From assembly GCA_020726505.1 (NCBI GenBank), contig JAHLEZ010000030.1, positions 186,001 to 250,000 on the forward strand: a stretch of DNA of 64,000 bases, given 5' to 3'. The position numbers were made by a program, and so were the translations under genes. The notes beneath the pieces are model-generated. The model had not been told where the DNA came from, ran no database searches, and saw only the letters and a program-made list of their open reading frames with translations. Below are positions 23,316 to 35,055 of the stretch, piece by piece (within the stretch, counting starts at the first letter, position 1; each line of letters starts with the position of its first letter). This DNA is from Leptodontidium sp. MPI-SDFR-AT-0119 (Eukaryota; Ascomycota; Leotiomycetes; Helotiales; Leptodontidiaceae).

Positions 23316-23499
23316 TTTGTACAGGCACGGGCTGATGCTCGGTTAGTTGTGCGCTATGCTAGTTTTAGATTCTACTAGCGTATACCACTTTTAAGGGAAC
23401 AACGTGTTCCCCTGATTTCCTTATATATTCTAGATAATAATTAATTACTTTAATTCTCCTTACGTTAATCGTAAGGCTTTACTTTACTTTTATACTATA
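23316..23499 (+). repeat. 5' LTR of Copia A
   Basis: Aligns along its whole length with 33,190-33,374, e.g. CACGGGCTGATGCTC versus CACGGGCTAATGCTC and GGGAACAACGTGTTCCC versus GGGAATAACGTGTTCCC (an internal palindrome). Differences are chiefly transitions. One base appears lost at the extreme 5' end. Confidence 0.85.
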
Positions 23500-24096
23500 G
23501 TTATAAGCCCTGTAACGAAGCTATTAAGTTAGTATTCTTCCTTTTGTGTTCTGTAAATTTAAGTAAAGCTATTAACGTAAGATTAGTAAGTGGCGAATAA
23601 CGTCGGCGTTCTTACTTATTAATAAGTGTAGTTTACACCGCCATTTTCCCCTTTAAACCTCTTTAAAAGAGTATAAATTAAGTACTTGTACTTGATATTC
23701 TCTTCTCCTCTTTAATAAATCAGTTAAAGCCTCGAGAGAGTAGCCCTCTCTTCGCTATAGTAGACTTAACTTTAGTCTCCTCTTTTAATAATCGAACGCC
23801 GCTTAATTACGATAGGCAAACTTAAACCTTATAATATTAAGCCTTTAAATCCTTTTATATCTTTTATAAGGTATAGACTTTAGTTGATTTAGAGTTACTA
23901 GTCACTCTAAATATCCTCGAAAACGAGCCTTAAGTACAAACAATCGACGAAGTAAAGGCATAATAAGACAAGGAGGCTCTCGATTTTAACTTTAAAGAGC
24001 AAGTAAAGTGAGATAAAGACTAACAAGTACTTAAGCTTAAGGGACTTAAACTAAGTATAACACCTCTTATATTATTTAGTATTACTATCGCTTTAA

Positions 24097-26155
24097 ATGC
24101 CATTCGGCGCACTATGCTGTAGAGCCCCTGTAGCGAGGCGCCAGAGCCTGTAGTCAGGCCCTAAATTAAGCGAGCATCACTAAATTTCGTCCCTTACCAA
24201 AAATTAGGTTATATATACAATAGATCTATGCTTTCTTATGATACAAGTCGAAACAACGATTATTATTATAAAGTGAGACCTGGCATTACTTGCACTTATA
24301 CTAAGAAGTCTTTCTGTCGCTCGGCCGGCCTAAATTACTAGCAATTGTAGACAAAGCTACTCTTTTGCGCGGCTAGTCCCAGATCCTCCTCCCTTTACAT
24401 GTTACACAGTCTGCCCTAGTTATTATCTTACCATACTCATGTCGATAAATCGGGACCTTAAGGGCATCACCGGAGAGCTCTGAATAGCGTCTTTTTCGCT
24501 TAGGATTAGTAAGATTTGAGGATCTAAGAGGTCCCGGTGTATCCTTCCCGAGTTCCATCAATGACTCTACTAAAGTAATACGAAAATCGTCTTGACTTCG
24601 CAGGTTAAGGTGCTCTGGCTCTACCTCTAATAGTTGTGCTATTAAATAACAGTTACTTAATACAACTAATAATATAAATTAGAAGAGACCTTGCGTTAAG
24701 TCACGTCGTAGGCGTCTTTTACCCTTATTGTGTACATGTAATTGGTCTCTGATATCGACGGCTCCCTTGTTATGGTTGTAAGCGTTATATAACTGTGGAA
24801 TCTAAAGCTTCTTCGTAGGTTAGTCTCTAAAGGGAACACGTGAAGTTCTCGCATTAGAAGCCGACTCCTTTGGCCTCTTACGGAGTCGTAGCACCTTCGA
24901 TGTACCGTTCTAAACAGTTGACATAGCCAAAGCAAAAGTAGAGTCCTTAAACCCTGTTTAATTAACTATATTCGACTCTATTAGATAGGCATAAGTAGTC
25001 CCTTAAGGCATTGCTTTGTTCCCGTGATCTGACTTCTTTAAATCAACAAGATCTTGAAGGATTCCGGAGTTAAGTCGTGCTGTGCCTATAGCTCTAAATC
25101 TAAGCTTCCGAAGGTACTTAAAAAGCTTCACATTTGTAAAGAGGTTATCGACATAAACGTGATATCTAGCCTTTAGGAAAAGCTTTAAAAGATATAACAC
25201 CATAGACTAAGTCTTGTTTAAATCCTTCGGCTTTTGCACACTAATAGGTCTATTACTTCTCCCTGGCTTATAAAACACCTACCGAAGGAAGAATCCTCAT
25301 TGTACAAGCACTTATATCTTTAATCTAGTGGGAGTAGGTTTATTCGGTATCGTAGTCTTCTCTTTGGACCGGCCTTGGAATCGTTGAATTACTTCGTCTA
25401 CCGTAATATCTCGACTAGGGGTCTAAAGCCGGCAATTAACATCTTAAATATGCTAGTTTAGGGGTTTAGTCTAAACTTGAAATTAGTTAAATTTATTAGA
25501 AATTAAGGGAGATATTCTACTTTTTCGTAAGTATTATTAACTCCGGGCATTACAATCCGAAAGCGAGTTTTAAGCTCTTAGAATCGATTTCGACTAAAGC
25601 TTTGCGTAATCAAATAGAAAGGGGTTATTTTACGAGAGCTCTAATAGTCTTCGATCTTATTTAATAGGAACACTGTCATATAGATGAGAAATCTAAGAAA
25701 GAGGTAGATCTCGCTGCGGCAAGTAATATACTATGCGTTGGCACGACTATTCAGAGTGTTTTTAGAGGGTTTTTCGTACGCATTCGTAGCTTTAATGATC
25801 CTGTCGATAATCTCTGGCGTGTAATACTAAGTAAAAAGAGTAATAGGGTCTACAGGAGATATATTTTCCGGTAGAGTAAGCTTTATATTAAAATCAAGGC
25901 ATTTTATAGCCTGGAAATTGGTTCCCTTAGTAGTTAAAGGCTCATCTAAAGGTCTTAGTGTACCTATATCGGTGGGATCTAGAATCGTGTGCCCGGGCAT
26001 CGTGGAATACGCAAAAAGTGGATTATTTTAGTGAAGAAGAGGGGGTTTGTTTACTTTTTTGTTTACTTGGGCCCGTGTGCTAGAAGCCCTGAAATGCGGG
26101 GCTCCTAGCCTGGCGCTACAGGGCCTGGCCCCTAAAGGTGAGGTGCGTCTAGCAT
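24097..26155 (-). mobile_element. piggyBac DNA transposon with TTAA duplication
   Basis: Flanked by TTAA at 24,093-24,096 and 26,156-26,159. Both ends begin ATGC next to TTAA (left ATGCCATTCGGCGCAC; right, reverse complement, ATGCTAGACGCACC), and an inner inverted repeat CCCTGTAGCG occurs at both ends (24,127 and, inverted, about 26,113). Total 2,059 bp. It lies in the 5' untranslated part of Copia A and is less RIP-degraded than its host. Confidence 0.88.
24301..26000 (-). pseudogene. piggyBac (DDE_Tnp_1_7) transposase, decayed
   Basis: Begins at ATG 26,000 (MPGHTILDPTDIGTLRPLDE), the usual N-terminal context. The catalytic domain is visible at 25,203-25,003: YHVYVDNLFTNVKLFKYLR, in which VDNLFT holds a conserved Asp, followed by a GTAR segment. 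Further on, YNAYNHNKGAVDIRDQL (about 24,770) matches the conserved N-K-G-V-D-x-x-D-Q block. The C-terminal end contains CVTC and continues past a TAG at 24,373-24,375 to TAG at 24,301-24,303. Several TAA/TAG codons and at least one frame change mark it as inactive. Confidence 0.85.
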
Positions 26156-27492
26156 TTAAGGCGATAGTTACTTTAATATATATTGCCTTAATAAGGGAGT
26201 ATATTATTAAATATATATAATAGTCGGAAAAGGCTTAAGCCTATAAAGTAATATATAAGTGAATTTAAGAGACGGTTAATCCTTTGATTTACTAGAGTGT
26301 TATTCGAGAATATAAGATTAAAGAAGAATAGAAAACGAAAGAGTAACTTGACAAGATAATAAACGAACTAAACGACTTACGATCTTAGACTTTATAGATA
26401 CTTCTTAAGGTATTAAAGAGAGACTACGCCCCTTTAGAAATAAGTAACTTTACTAAAGCTTAAGTTAAATATAAAGAGAAGCTCGAAATTATCAAAATAA
26501 GACGAGTTAATCTTAAGGTGTGGATTTAAGAGTAGCGATTAGCTTACTAAGATGCTCTATTATACGACATTCCGGACGTTAAGGGACCTTTGGCGATTAT
26601 TAACTTTATTAAGGTAGTATAAGAGAAGTTTATACTTAAATAAGCCCGTGAACGACTATTTAAAGTCCTTAAAGACAATACTCTTAGGGTTATTTACAAT
26701 TACACGTTACTTTAATACGTTAATTAGTTATTAGCGTTTAATAAAGAGTCTCTTACGGCTACTAAAAGAAATAAGATAATTAGATTATACGTTATATTAA
26801 GAGGGAGATCAGATGTTCTAGGAGTCCTATTAATACTAAGGACTCTTTCGCTAAATACTTCGATTAATACTTGCCCTTATAAAGTGAGCTCTCACCGACA
26901 CAAAGCGATCGAGTGTTATAGACTTTAATATTATTACGACGGCTTAATTAAAGATAAACTATATAACTTACTATTTACAGAGGAAATTAAGGAAACCTAA
27001 ATTAAGCTTAAAAAGGAGTTTCTTAACCTTAAACAAGTAATTAATAAGAAAAGGTAAAGACAAGTAGTAGTAAAGGAAATTACTAAGGGAATAACCTCTG
27101 AAAATTCCTTGTCTTCTTTAATAACTTTAGTAAAGGCTTTAGAGTTACTAAGGTACCCCGGCAGTGTTAATACTTATGTAATTAGTCCGGAGTTACTCGA
27201 CAAGGCTCTCGCCACTTCTAGAATTTATATTATTATTAATATAAATTAACATCTGCTCTTAGAGAGTACTTTACTTAATAACGGCGCTATTACTTATTTA
27301 GTTAACTTAGTTACTCTATCAAAGCCTAGGACCTTTATTAAATCAACTAACGACGACAGTATTAAAGCCGGAACGTTGAGCCTTATAATTAAGGGCCGAG
27401 GTACTTGTGTCTTTAAGAGTGCTCTTTATAGCCCTAATAGACTAAATACTAAGGACTTAAGGCTTTTTAACGTCGCTGTCGTTAAAGGATTT

Positions 27493-27785
27493 TGTTAGAT
27501 TTTGACTTCGGTAACTCGTGCCGATTCTACGCTGGAAAACAGCCGAAGTAATCTCCACTGCTTACGCGGCCCGGAAATTACTCTCGTATTCGATTACGTA
27601 GTCCGTAAGAGCCACGTAATCGATTACGTAGTCGTCGAAGCTTCTAGAGAAGCTATTATTATGTATATAACTACCGAAGAGCCCTTATGGCTCTTCTCTC
27701 AAGCAAGCAAGCAATCTACTTTGTCTCTAATCACGTGTTCACCTACTGCGCTTCCTCTCTTCTGATTGGCCCACCTATTTTCACA
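27493..27785. repeat. Solo LTR, not RIP-degraded, target duplication GATTT
   Basis: 293 bp beginning TGTTAGATTTTGAC and ending CTATTTTCACA, flanked by GATTT at 27,488-27,492 and 27,786-27,790. Balanced composition with intact CA/TG dinucleotides (e.g. CAAGCAAGCAAGCAAT) contrasts sharply with the surrounding Copia A. It contains two copies of CGATTACGTAGTC (about 27,590 and 27,619) and a TATA-like TATATAAC (about 27,664). An 87-codon open frame inside it is not a gene. Confidence 0.9.
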
Positions 27786-30700
27786 GATTTAATATTAATA
27801 TTATTTCGGAAGCTCGTTTATTAAAGGCTAGAGTTTAGTATAATAGGTTAGATTATACGTTGCGCGTGGGATTAGTTAAGAAGAGTATTATATTAAAGTA
27901 ATTAGAGCGATAGTTTAATTTAACTTTCTTTAAATATAAGCCTTTTAACTACTCTTCGGCCTCCTTAATTACTTATAACTCTTTAATTCGCCTAACTTAT
28001 ACCTTTTTAATATTCCTTACGCTTTAAAGGAGTATTTAATAAGGCTTTTAATTAAGTCGACGATATTTAAGACCGCGGCTAAACGACGTTAAGTTATAGT
28101 ACTTACGGGTAGGGCACCTAAGGAAAGAAGCGTTAAAGAATTTAGTTAAAAATGTGTGTAACGTCGAGATCTTAGGTATTATTTAAATTAATTATAAAGA
28201 GTACTTTTTAATTATTACGTAGTAAGTCGTTAGTCGAAGACCTTTAGAGAGAACAATTACCCGGCCTTTTTATTATATTTCTTAGGACTTATTCGACTTC
28301 TTTGTCGGATTTAATAAGAATAACTGGCTCTTATTAGTTAAAGACTAATATAATAAGAAATTCTATAGATGGCTTTTAAAAAACAAAGGGTTAATCGCTG
28401 TCTTAAGAGCTCTTAAACCGTTTAAGGCGTAGACGAAATATTAATTCAGACTCTCGATTTATAAAATACGCTAAAATAATAATACCTTAGTTATAGGAAT
28501 TAATAGATTAACCGAGTACGAAAAGTAATATATAGAGAATAGTATTAATATTAAGGGTACCACTTTATATACACACTAACTTAATAAGGGAGCTAAGCGC
28601 GTAAGTAAGGAAATTATTAAAAAGTCTATTAAGATACGCCTTTTAATAAACTTATTAAAGGAGCTTTAAACGGAAGTAATTATAGCGGCAATTACTCTTT
28701 ATAATATAAGTCTGGCTACTCGAAAAGGCTTTAAGAGTCTAAATAAGATCTTCTACGCCTAGTTTAGGCAATATTTTCAGTATTACGACCCTAAGCTTTT
28801 TTAAAAGCTTAATACTAATATACGACCTAACTAGAGTAACATATAAGCGTACGGCTATAGAGCTTACCTTATAATTAAGGACTAAAAGGCTCTTTAATAA
28901 AAGAGAGTATTTAAAGTTAACTTAAGAGCGCACTTTAGATACTTAGTAAGATACGTCTCGTTTAATATATATAAGGTCTAAGTACTTTAATTATAATGTG
29001 TAATAGTGACTCGGAACGTTACTTTTAATAAATCCCTCTTTTATTTAGGCTCTCTAAACGTGGAGAGAGCGGTTAGTTAGCCGCGCTTAATATTAAGAGA
29101 TCTTACTAAAATGTTAAAAGAAGAGGAGGGACCTTAGGACGTTAGATCTAATATAATTAATTAACTAAGTGCACTTAATATATTAGAATTAATAATAAGT
29201 ATTACCTTAGAAAAGGAATAACTAAGCTAAGTAATAAGTTTTACAGAAACTACTGAGTTTATAACCTCAGGGGTACCATAGTCTTTAATTAAGCTTTTAA
29301 CTACAGGGGTAAAGTAATTAATATTACTTTTAGAAAAGTTAGGATTAATAGAACTCGTTAATAAAACTCGGGGGTAAAATAATTAAGGAAGAGTACTAGA
29401 CTTCTTACTCACGAATACTTTAATTAAGTCTTAAAACGAGTCGACAAATTAAGACAGTTAGTGTCTTAGAGTATAACTAAGAGAGATATCTTATATAATG
29501 TACTAAACTTTAAGAGAAATATAAGAGTTAAGTGTTAATTAATACTATAAGTTATTATATACTCTTAAAGGCCACACGACTAAGAGCGCGGTCTTAAGCG
29601 TTAGGGAGTACTTACTTAAGGTGCCGGCCTTAAGTAATTAGAAGCTCCGCCTTAAGTAATAAAGTATAAGGAGTATCTTAATCTATTAAATTTAGGGGAA
29701 GAATTAAGTATAGAGTAATACTTATTACTTTTAGCCTTAACTAATAATAACTTACTTAAACCTTTATAGAAGAAGAGGGTAAAAGATTGAGTAATTAGCG
29801 ACGGTCGAAAGACTCGAGTTAGTAATAAAATTATAAAACTAAATTAAAGTGTTTATATAATAACTATTAAAGAGTTAATTACAAAATCGTTAAACCTGTC
29901 GAGTAATTGTGAGTATTTAGAGGACTTTTTAGGGACCTTTTGGCCTAGTTAAGAACTAGTGTAAAGAGACGGGAAAGACTTAAGCGTAGTTTACGTTATA
30001 ATCTTAGCGTTTATTCTTAAAAATGTCGAAATTCGACAATTAATTAATCTCTTACAAATATATTAATCTTAATTACTAAAGGACTTATTAAATTAAAGAG
30101 ACCTTAAGGATTACCCTCTAAGAGAGCAATTCTAAGCCGACGTAATTAAAGAAATTACTAACTTAAAGTCGCGTAACTATTAGAGAGTCGTTAAATAAAG
30201 CTTTATTACTAAATAATTAATACTATTAAAATAAGTATTTCACGCTAAGGTCGATTTGTTAAGGTATTTGACTAAGTGTCACTCGCGAGTTGTTATTAAG
30301 GGAGACTTATAACTTAAAACGTTAATTCTCTTAATATATATAGTAACTTTAGCTACTTTTTTTTAGGACCGCTATAGTAATAGTAGCTTAATTTGATTTA
30401 GAAATAATTTAATTTGATGTTATTAACGCCTTTATTAATACTAAACGAAGTGAATCGAGTTCTTATATATACTATTACTTATTAGACAGATTTAAATAAG
30501 ACGACATAGTAGTAGAGGTTAATTATGTACTTTATAGACTTAAAGACTCGTTAGTATTATAGTACAGAGACTTTACTAGAACTTTGTTAAAGTTAGAGTT
30601 AATCCCTTGTAAAGAGGAGCCTTATATCTTTATAAACAAGTAACGTTTAGTTTTTGTTATCTTTTATATCGATAATATTTAAGTATTATATTACACTTTA

Positions 30701-31699
30701 GCCCTTAGAGACGCTTAACTTATTATTAATAGCTTAAATATAATATACGAGCTCACTAAAGGAGAACTAATAGAGTGGTTTTTAAGTGTTCGCGTTATTA
30801 GAGATTATTAAGTAAAGAATATTTCTTTAGTACACGACACTTATATTTAAAAGGTTACTTTACGATTTGACTTAGTAAATAGAAATTACTTAAGTACTTT
30901 ATTACTTTAAGTTAAGTTATTAAAGAATTAAAGGCAAGTAACCTTAGTTTAAATTAAGGAGTATTAAGAGAAGGTTAACTTAATATTTTATATAGTAATT
31001 ATATTACGCGTAGACGTTACGTTTATAACTTTAAGACTTTCTCACTTCTTAATTAACTCCTCTTTAAAGTACCTTACGGCAGTTAATTAGATTATTTATT
31101 ACCTTTTCGGAACCCGATTTTTGGCGATCACTTATAATTATAAGCTGCGCGACTCTTAGTTTATTATAGCTTTAAATACTTTATTTATAGACGATCTTAA
31201 TACTAGGCGTTTTTCTAATAGTTATATTATAATACTTTTTAGAGGATTAATTTTGTAGAGAGTAGCCTTATAAAATACAGTCACTACTTCGACTATATAG
31301 GCTGAGCTTTTAGGCGTTAAGTATACGGCTAAGGAGATTATAGCTTTATAACGTTTCTTTTAGGAATTACGCCTTAAGTTAAGGGAAATTTAGAGGATCT
31401 TTTATAATAATTAATAAACGATATAATTAATTATTAGGGAAAATCAGCGTATATTTATTAAGTTACGCCACGTTAATATTTAGAATATGTAGTTGCGTTA
31501 GGAGTTTTAAAAAGGCACTTTTTTAGTTAAATATTTACTTACGGGTTATATACCCGCTAATAGACTTATAAAGAACCTTTCCCGGCAGAAATTTGAGAGT
31601 TTTGTTACTCTTATTAACTTAATAAATGTTTGTATTTAATTAAAGTAATTCACTTTAGAAGCTTCGTTTTAAAGCCGGCTTTTATACACGTTCTTTACT

Positions 31700-33189
31700 T
31701 TTCTTTTATTATAAGGGTAGTTTAACTGTGAGCTCACCTTATGAATATATAATGTATTTTCTTATGTATTTATTATTACTTTGTAAATTCTCTTATTATT
31801 TGATTTACTTCGAGAGTAATTAAGCTCAGGGGTGAAATTCACAGCATTTAGAAGATTTAATTACTTTTAATAGTTATTCGTTTCTATAATAAAAGTAATA
31901 TAACGTAAGTAAATTATAAAGGGATACTTAGTTATTTAGAAGTTCTTAAGCTTCGCCTTATAAAAAGAGAGTAGTCTAATTATCTTTAAGTAGTAAGCCC
32001 TAAACTTCCTTAGCTAGAGTAACTAAGACACTTCTAATCACACTATAAAGCTCGTTAATACGAGCGGCTAAAGCCTCTTCTTTAAGAGCAAGAGCCGGAG
32101 CTCTACTAACACTAGTAGGTCCACGAGTAGGCTCTAAAGAGAATAGAGTACTAGTAGTAGTAGTAAGTTACTCGCTAATAACCCGCGAGGGAGACTCCGG
32201 AGCGTCGAAGTTCTTTTTATTTAAAAGAAATTAACTGAATTAGCCTTAATTTCGCGGGAAATTTAAGATTAAATAATATATTAGACTCTTTAATAATAGT
32301 ACTACCCTTATTTTCCTTTTCCTCGTTACTTCCTCTTAAGCCGGTTACTTTATTAATAATAGTAATAGTAACCTTACCTTAGAGGGTAACAAAAACAGAA
32401 GTTCTTAGACGCTTTAATTTCTAAAATAGTTAGTAATTATACACTAAAAAGGAATAACTAAGGGAATTTACCTTTTCACTTACGTTGTTTAAGAGCGTAA
32501 TACAGTAAAGGAGGAAAGGAGCCTAGGTAATAAGGGGAGTAGCCTTATAAGAGTGGCCTAACAAGTAAGCGAAATAACAAGTATCTTAACTAATAATATT
32601 AAAGTACTCGCTAGTACTTTTAATTTAAAGGGCGCTATTAATATAACTTAAATAAATAACTAACCGCTTATCTCCCTTAACTCGAGGAGTACGAGTACGA
32701 GTAATAAGAGTAGCCGTAGTAGCTCTCTTTAAAGTAGGAGTAGCTTTTAAAGCTTTTTTAATATCCTTTTTTTTCTTCGCTTATTATAGTTAGTAATATT
32801 TAAATTAATATATAGCCCTAAAATTAATAATTAACTTAACAAAAATTAACTTAATAACTTATAATAGTAACTAAATAATTAGCCTTAACGGCCTTAGTAG
32901 AGCGCTTTAATATACTTATAGTATTAATTAATTAATTAATTAATTAGTTGATTAATTATTAATTAGTTAGTTAGTTAGTAGATCGAAAGGTCGATCTATA
33001 TGTATTATAGAGAGGTTATAAAATTAAGAATTAAGTAGGGGATACGCCACTTTAAATAAAACGGTTGTTTACTTAACTTAGTAGTATAAGTATAATTAAT
33101 AGCTTAATAGTTTACTTCTAATATTACTCTCGCTTAGCGTAGCTAACTACAATACTAGTGGCTTACTATTGTCACTTGACTAAGGGGTG
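31700..33189. other. Long non-coding 3' region of Copia A
   Basis: About 1.5 kb lies between the end of RNase H and the 3' LTR. On the minus strand a decayed frame can be read at about 32,170-31,840 (PALALKEEALAARINELYSV...), Ala/Leu-rich and possibly a helical protein, with CAA/TGG-type stops. A TTAA tandem run is at about 32,923-32,946. Copia B also has a long 3' region (49,100-50,463). Function unknown. Confidence 0.4.
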
Positions 33190-33374
33190 TGTTATATAGG
33201 CACGGGCTAATGCTCAGTTAGTTATGCGCTATATTAGTTTTGGATTCTACTAGTATATACCGCTTTTAAGGGAATAACGTGTTCCCTTAATTTCCTTATA
33301 TATTTTAGACAATAATTAATCACTTTAATTCTCCCTACGTTAATCACAAGGCTCTACTCTACTTCTGTACCACA
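33190..33374 (+). repeat. 3' LTR of Copia A
   Basis: Starts TGTTATATAGGCACGGGC and ends CTTCTGTACCACA. The solo LTR at 6,661-6,823 shares the same two ends. It is followed by the ATATC duplication and then by the second half of the mariner transposase. Confidence 0.88.
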
Positions 33375-33379
33375 ATATC

Positions 33380-33700
33380 TTAATAACAAATATATTAATC
33401 GAATAACTTAGCCTCTATAATTATTAGATCTTAATCTTATTAAGAATTTATAAAAACATATTAAAGATATAATTATTAAACGATAACACATATACAAGAA
33501 CGCTATAGATTTAAGGTTTATTCTTAAAGAGATTTAGTTATTAATTAAGTCTAAGTTCTTTTTAAAGTTTTTTTACGATTCTGTGTTACGAAGATAAAAA
33601 GCTTGTTTAAAAAACAAAGGAGAAGCAACGAAGTATTAAAGGTTTAATTTAAGTATATTTAGAGACCTTAAAGTAAAGAAATACAAAAGTTATAGCTTGA
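33380..33700 (+). pseudogene. Tc1/mariner transposase, C-terminal part
   Basis: Continues the frame interrupted at 23,315. It contains the third catalytic region, LDLNLIKNL..HIKDIIIKR, corresponding to the family's P-D-L-N-P-I-E-N-L-W, with RIP-type changes (P to L, E to K, W to stop). This is followed by a C-terminal SVLRR.KACLKNKGEATKY. Joining across one ATATC copy keeps the frame, which shows that Copia A entered an already existing mariner. Confidence 0.85.
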
Positions 33701-33754
33701 TTAAGTAAAGGCTTGTTTTTAGTCACGTGAACAAACTTATGTGACCTGATTGTA

Positions 33755-34586
33755 TTTAATTATAATTAAAGAATTCCTAGTCTAAGGCTTTAAGTATATT
33801 AAAAGCGCTGTCAATGTACCCGCGAAGTCTAAATTTATATATTAGAGAATAATGATCTTAGCTTTTCTTTTAATATACTTAAAATAAACGTTAACTTAAG
33901 ATTCACTAATACAGAAATTGTTTAAATACTTCTTTTAAAAAAAAGCCTTATATTTATTTTTTAAGCGTCGTATTTGATATCTCCTTTATAATTAATAAAA
34001 GCTAGGTAGGGATACTTAACTTTATTAGCTTTAGTAAGAGTAATAAAGGGATCGATGCGTGGAAAGTAATGATCAATCAGGGGTTAAAGATTGGCCGTAA
34101 GAACTCGAGAAAAATAGTCTTTATTAGGTTATACTTTAGTAGTATTATAATTGTTGAGATAAGAATATCCAAATATAAGCTGTTCTTGCGTTTACTATGC
34201 TTTAAATACTACTAATTAATACTTACGAATAAAAACCTAAATACTTTTAATCACATCCCGCGTGGCAAAAAAAAAAACACAAAAAGGCTGTGTTTAATTA
34301 GATCGCTAGTATTATATTTCTAAAATTACCCTTGCGAGGAATTAAAGTAGTAACTTTCGCGAGTTAAAAAAACTTCGTTTTTAGAATTTTAGACTTTAAG
34401 TAGGAGTTCTCTTATACGCTTCTTAATGATTTAAAAGCGAACTTTAGTAGACTGGAAAATCTAGTGATAGAATTCGGAAAATTAATAGTATAAAGTCGAA
34501 TATAAGTAAGAATAGAGATATAGTGCTTTTATAAAACTTAAAAAACTTAGTTATTAAACGCGATTACTCCGAATTCGCTAATTAAC
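33755..34586 (-). mobile_element. Internal remnant of Copia element E
   Basis: RIP-degraded sequence directly inside the LTR at 34,587-34,831, in minus orientation. Its distal part resembles the matching internal region below the LTR of element D in spacing and short blocks (e.g. CTAATTAA next to the LTR). The element ends at the TA of the mariner, which probably inserted into it. No conserved protein motif was identified. Confidence 0.45.
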
Positions 34587-34831
34587 TGTCGGTGCAGTAC
34601 CGGTTCGAGTACCACGTAATATATTAATATATTAGTATAACGGTAGAGTCAGTAATATATAGTTAAAAATCTGTCCCTTTTTTAAAAGAGCGCGAGGAGA
34701 GCTAGATTATATATTACAAAACTCCACCGAATGTCGTCTAAAACTAGTACGACTAAGTTCTAGCCCTTAATTTTAATTTACATTACCTTTTTAAACTAAA
34801 GTATACTTATATAAAGACTTATAGACTAATA
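34587..34831 (-). repeat. LTR of Copia element E (same family as element D)
   Basis: Starts TGTCGGTGCAGTACCGGTTC on the plus strand and ends ATAGACTAATA. It is collinear with 5,669-5,925 (GCGAGGAGAGCTAGA, CTCCACCGAATG, AGTACGACTAAG blocks). Differences are mainly C/T and G/A. Confidence 0.7.
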
Positions 34832-35009
34832 GAAGTAAAACTTCTTTTAAAAAGACTATTTCTAATATAGCGTAAAAATAAATAATTAATAATATAAAAA
34901 ATAAAAATATTAATAATAAAGTATTTAATAACGTTTAAATCCGGCCCGAAAGTGTCCTAAAAAGGGTCTAAATATAATAATACGCAGTAGCGAGGTTAAG
35001 CGAGAACTT

Positions 35010-35055
<46 letters not shown>

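Larger units (their letters stand above)
23316..33374 (+). mobile_element. Ty1/Copia retrotransposon A, nearly complete, with nested insertions
   Basis: LTRs at 23,316-23,499 and 33,190-33,374 (184 and 185 bp); target duplication ATATC at 23,311-23,315 and 33,375-33,379. A purine-rich AAGGGG tract abuts the 3' LTR. The plus-strand polyprotein remnant: gag at about 26,200-27,000 (VWIQEWRLAYQDA), a pre-integrase segment (NIISEARLL, after 27,790), integrase about 28,080-29,050 (DLFDFFVGFNKNN, NNNTLVIGI, AYGYRAYLIIKD, HFRYLVRYV), and RT about 29,950-31,050 where the YVDDI motif has become FYIDNI at about 30,663-30,680. RNase H then runs to about 31,660 (DRLTKNLS). Heavy RIP. It carries a piggyBac element (24,097-26,155) in its 5' untranslated region and a solo LTR (27,493-27,785) between protease and integrase. 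Confidence 0.9.
22366..33752 (+). mobile_element. Tc1/mariner element, about 1.3 kb, split by a 10-kb Copia insertion
   Basis: Left end TATAATCAGGTTATAAAAG (TA at 22,364-22,365) and right end, reverse-complemented, TACAATCAGGTCACATAAG (TA at 33,753-33,754) form matching terminal inverted repeats with the TA target of this superfamily; differences are mostly C-to-T. Excluding the inserted element (23,316-33,374 plus one ATATC copy) the mariner is 950 + 373 = 1,323 bp, a normal size. It contains one transposase whose two halves lie on either side of the insertion. Confidence 0.85.

Noticed and set aside
27502..27765. 87-codon frame in Copia A
   Set aside because: Falls entirely within the solo LTR defined by the GATTT duplication.
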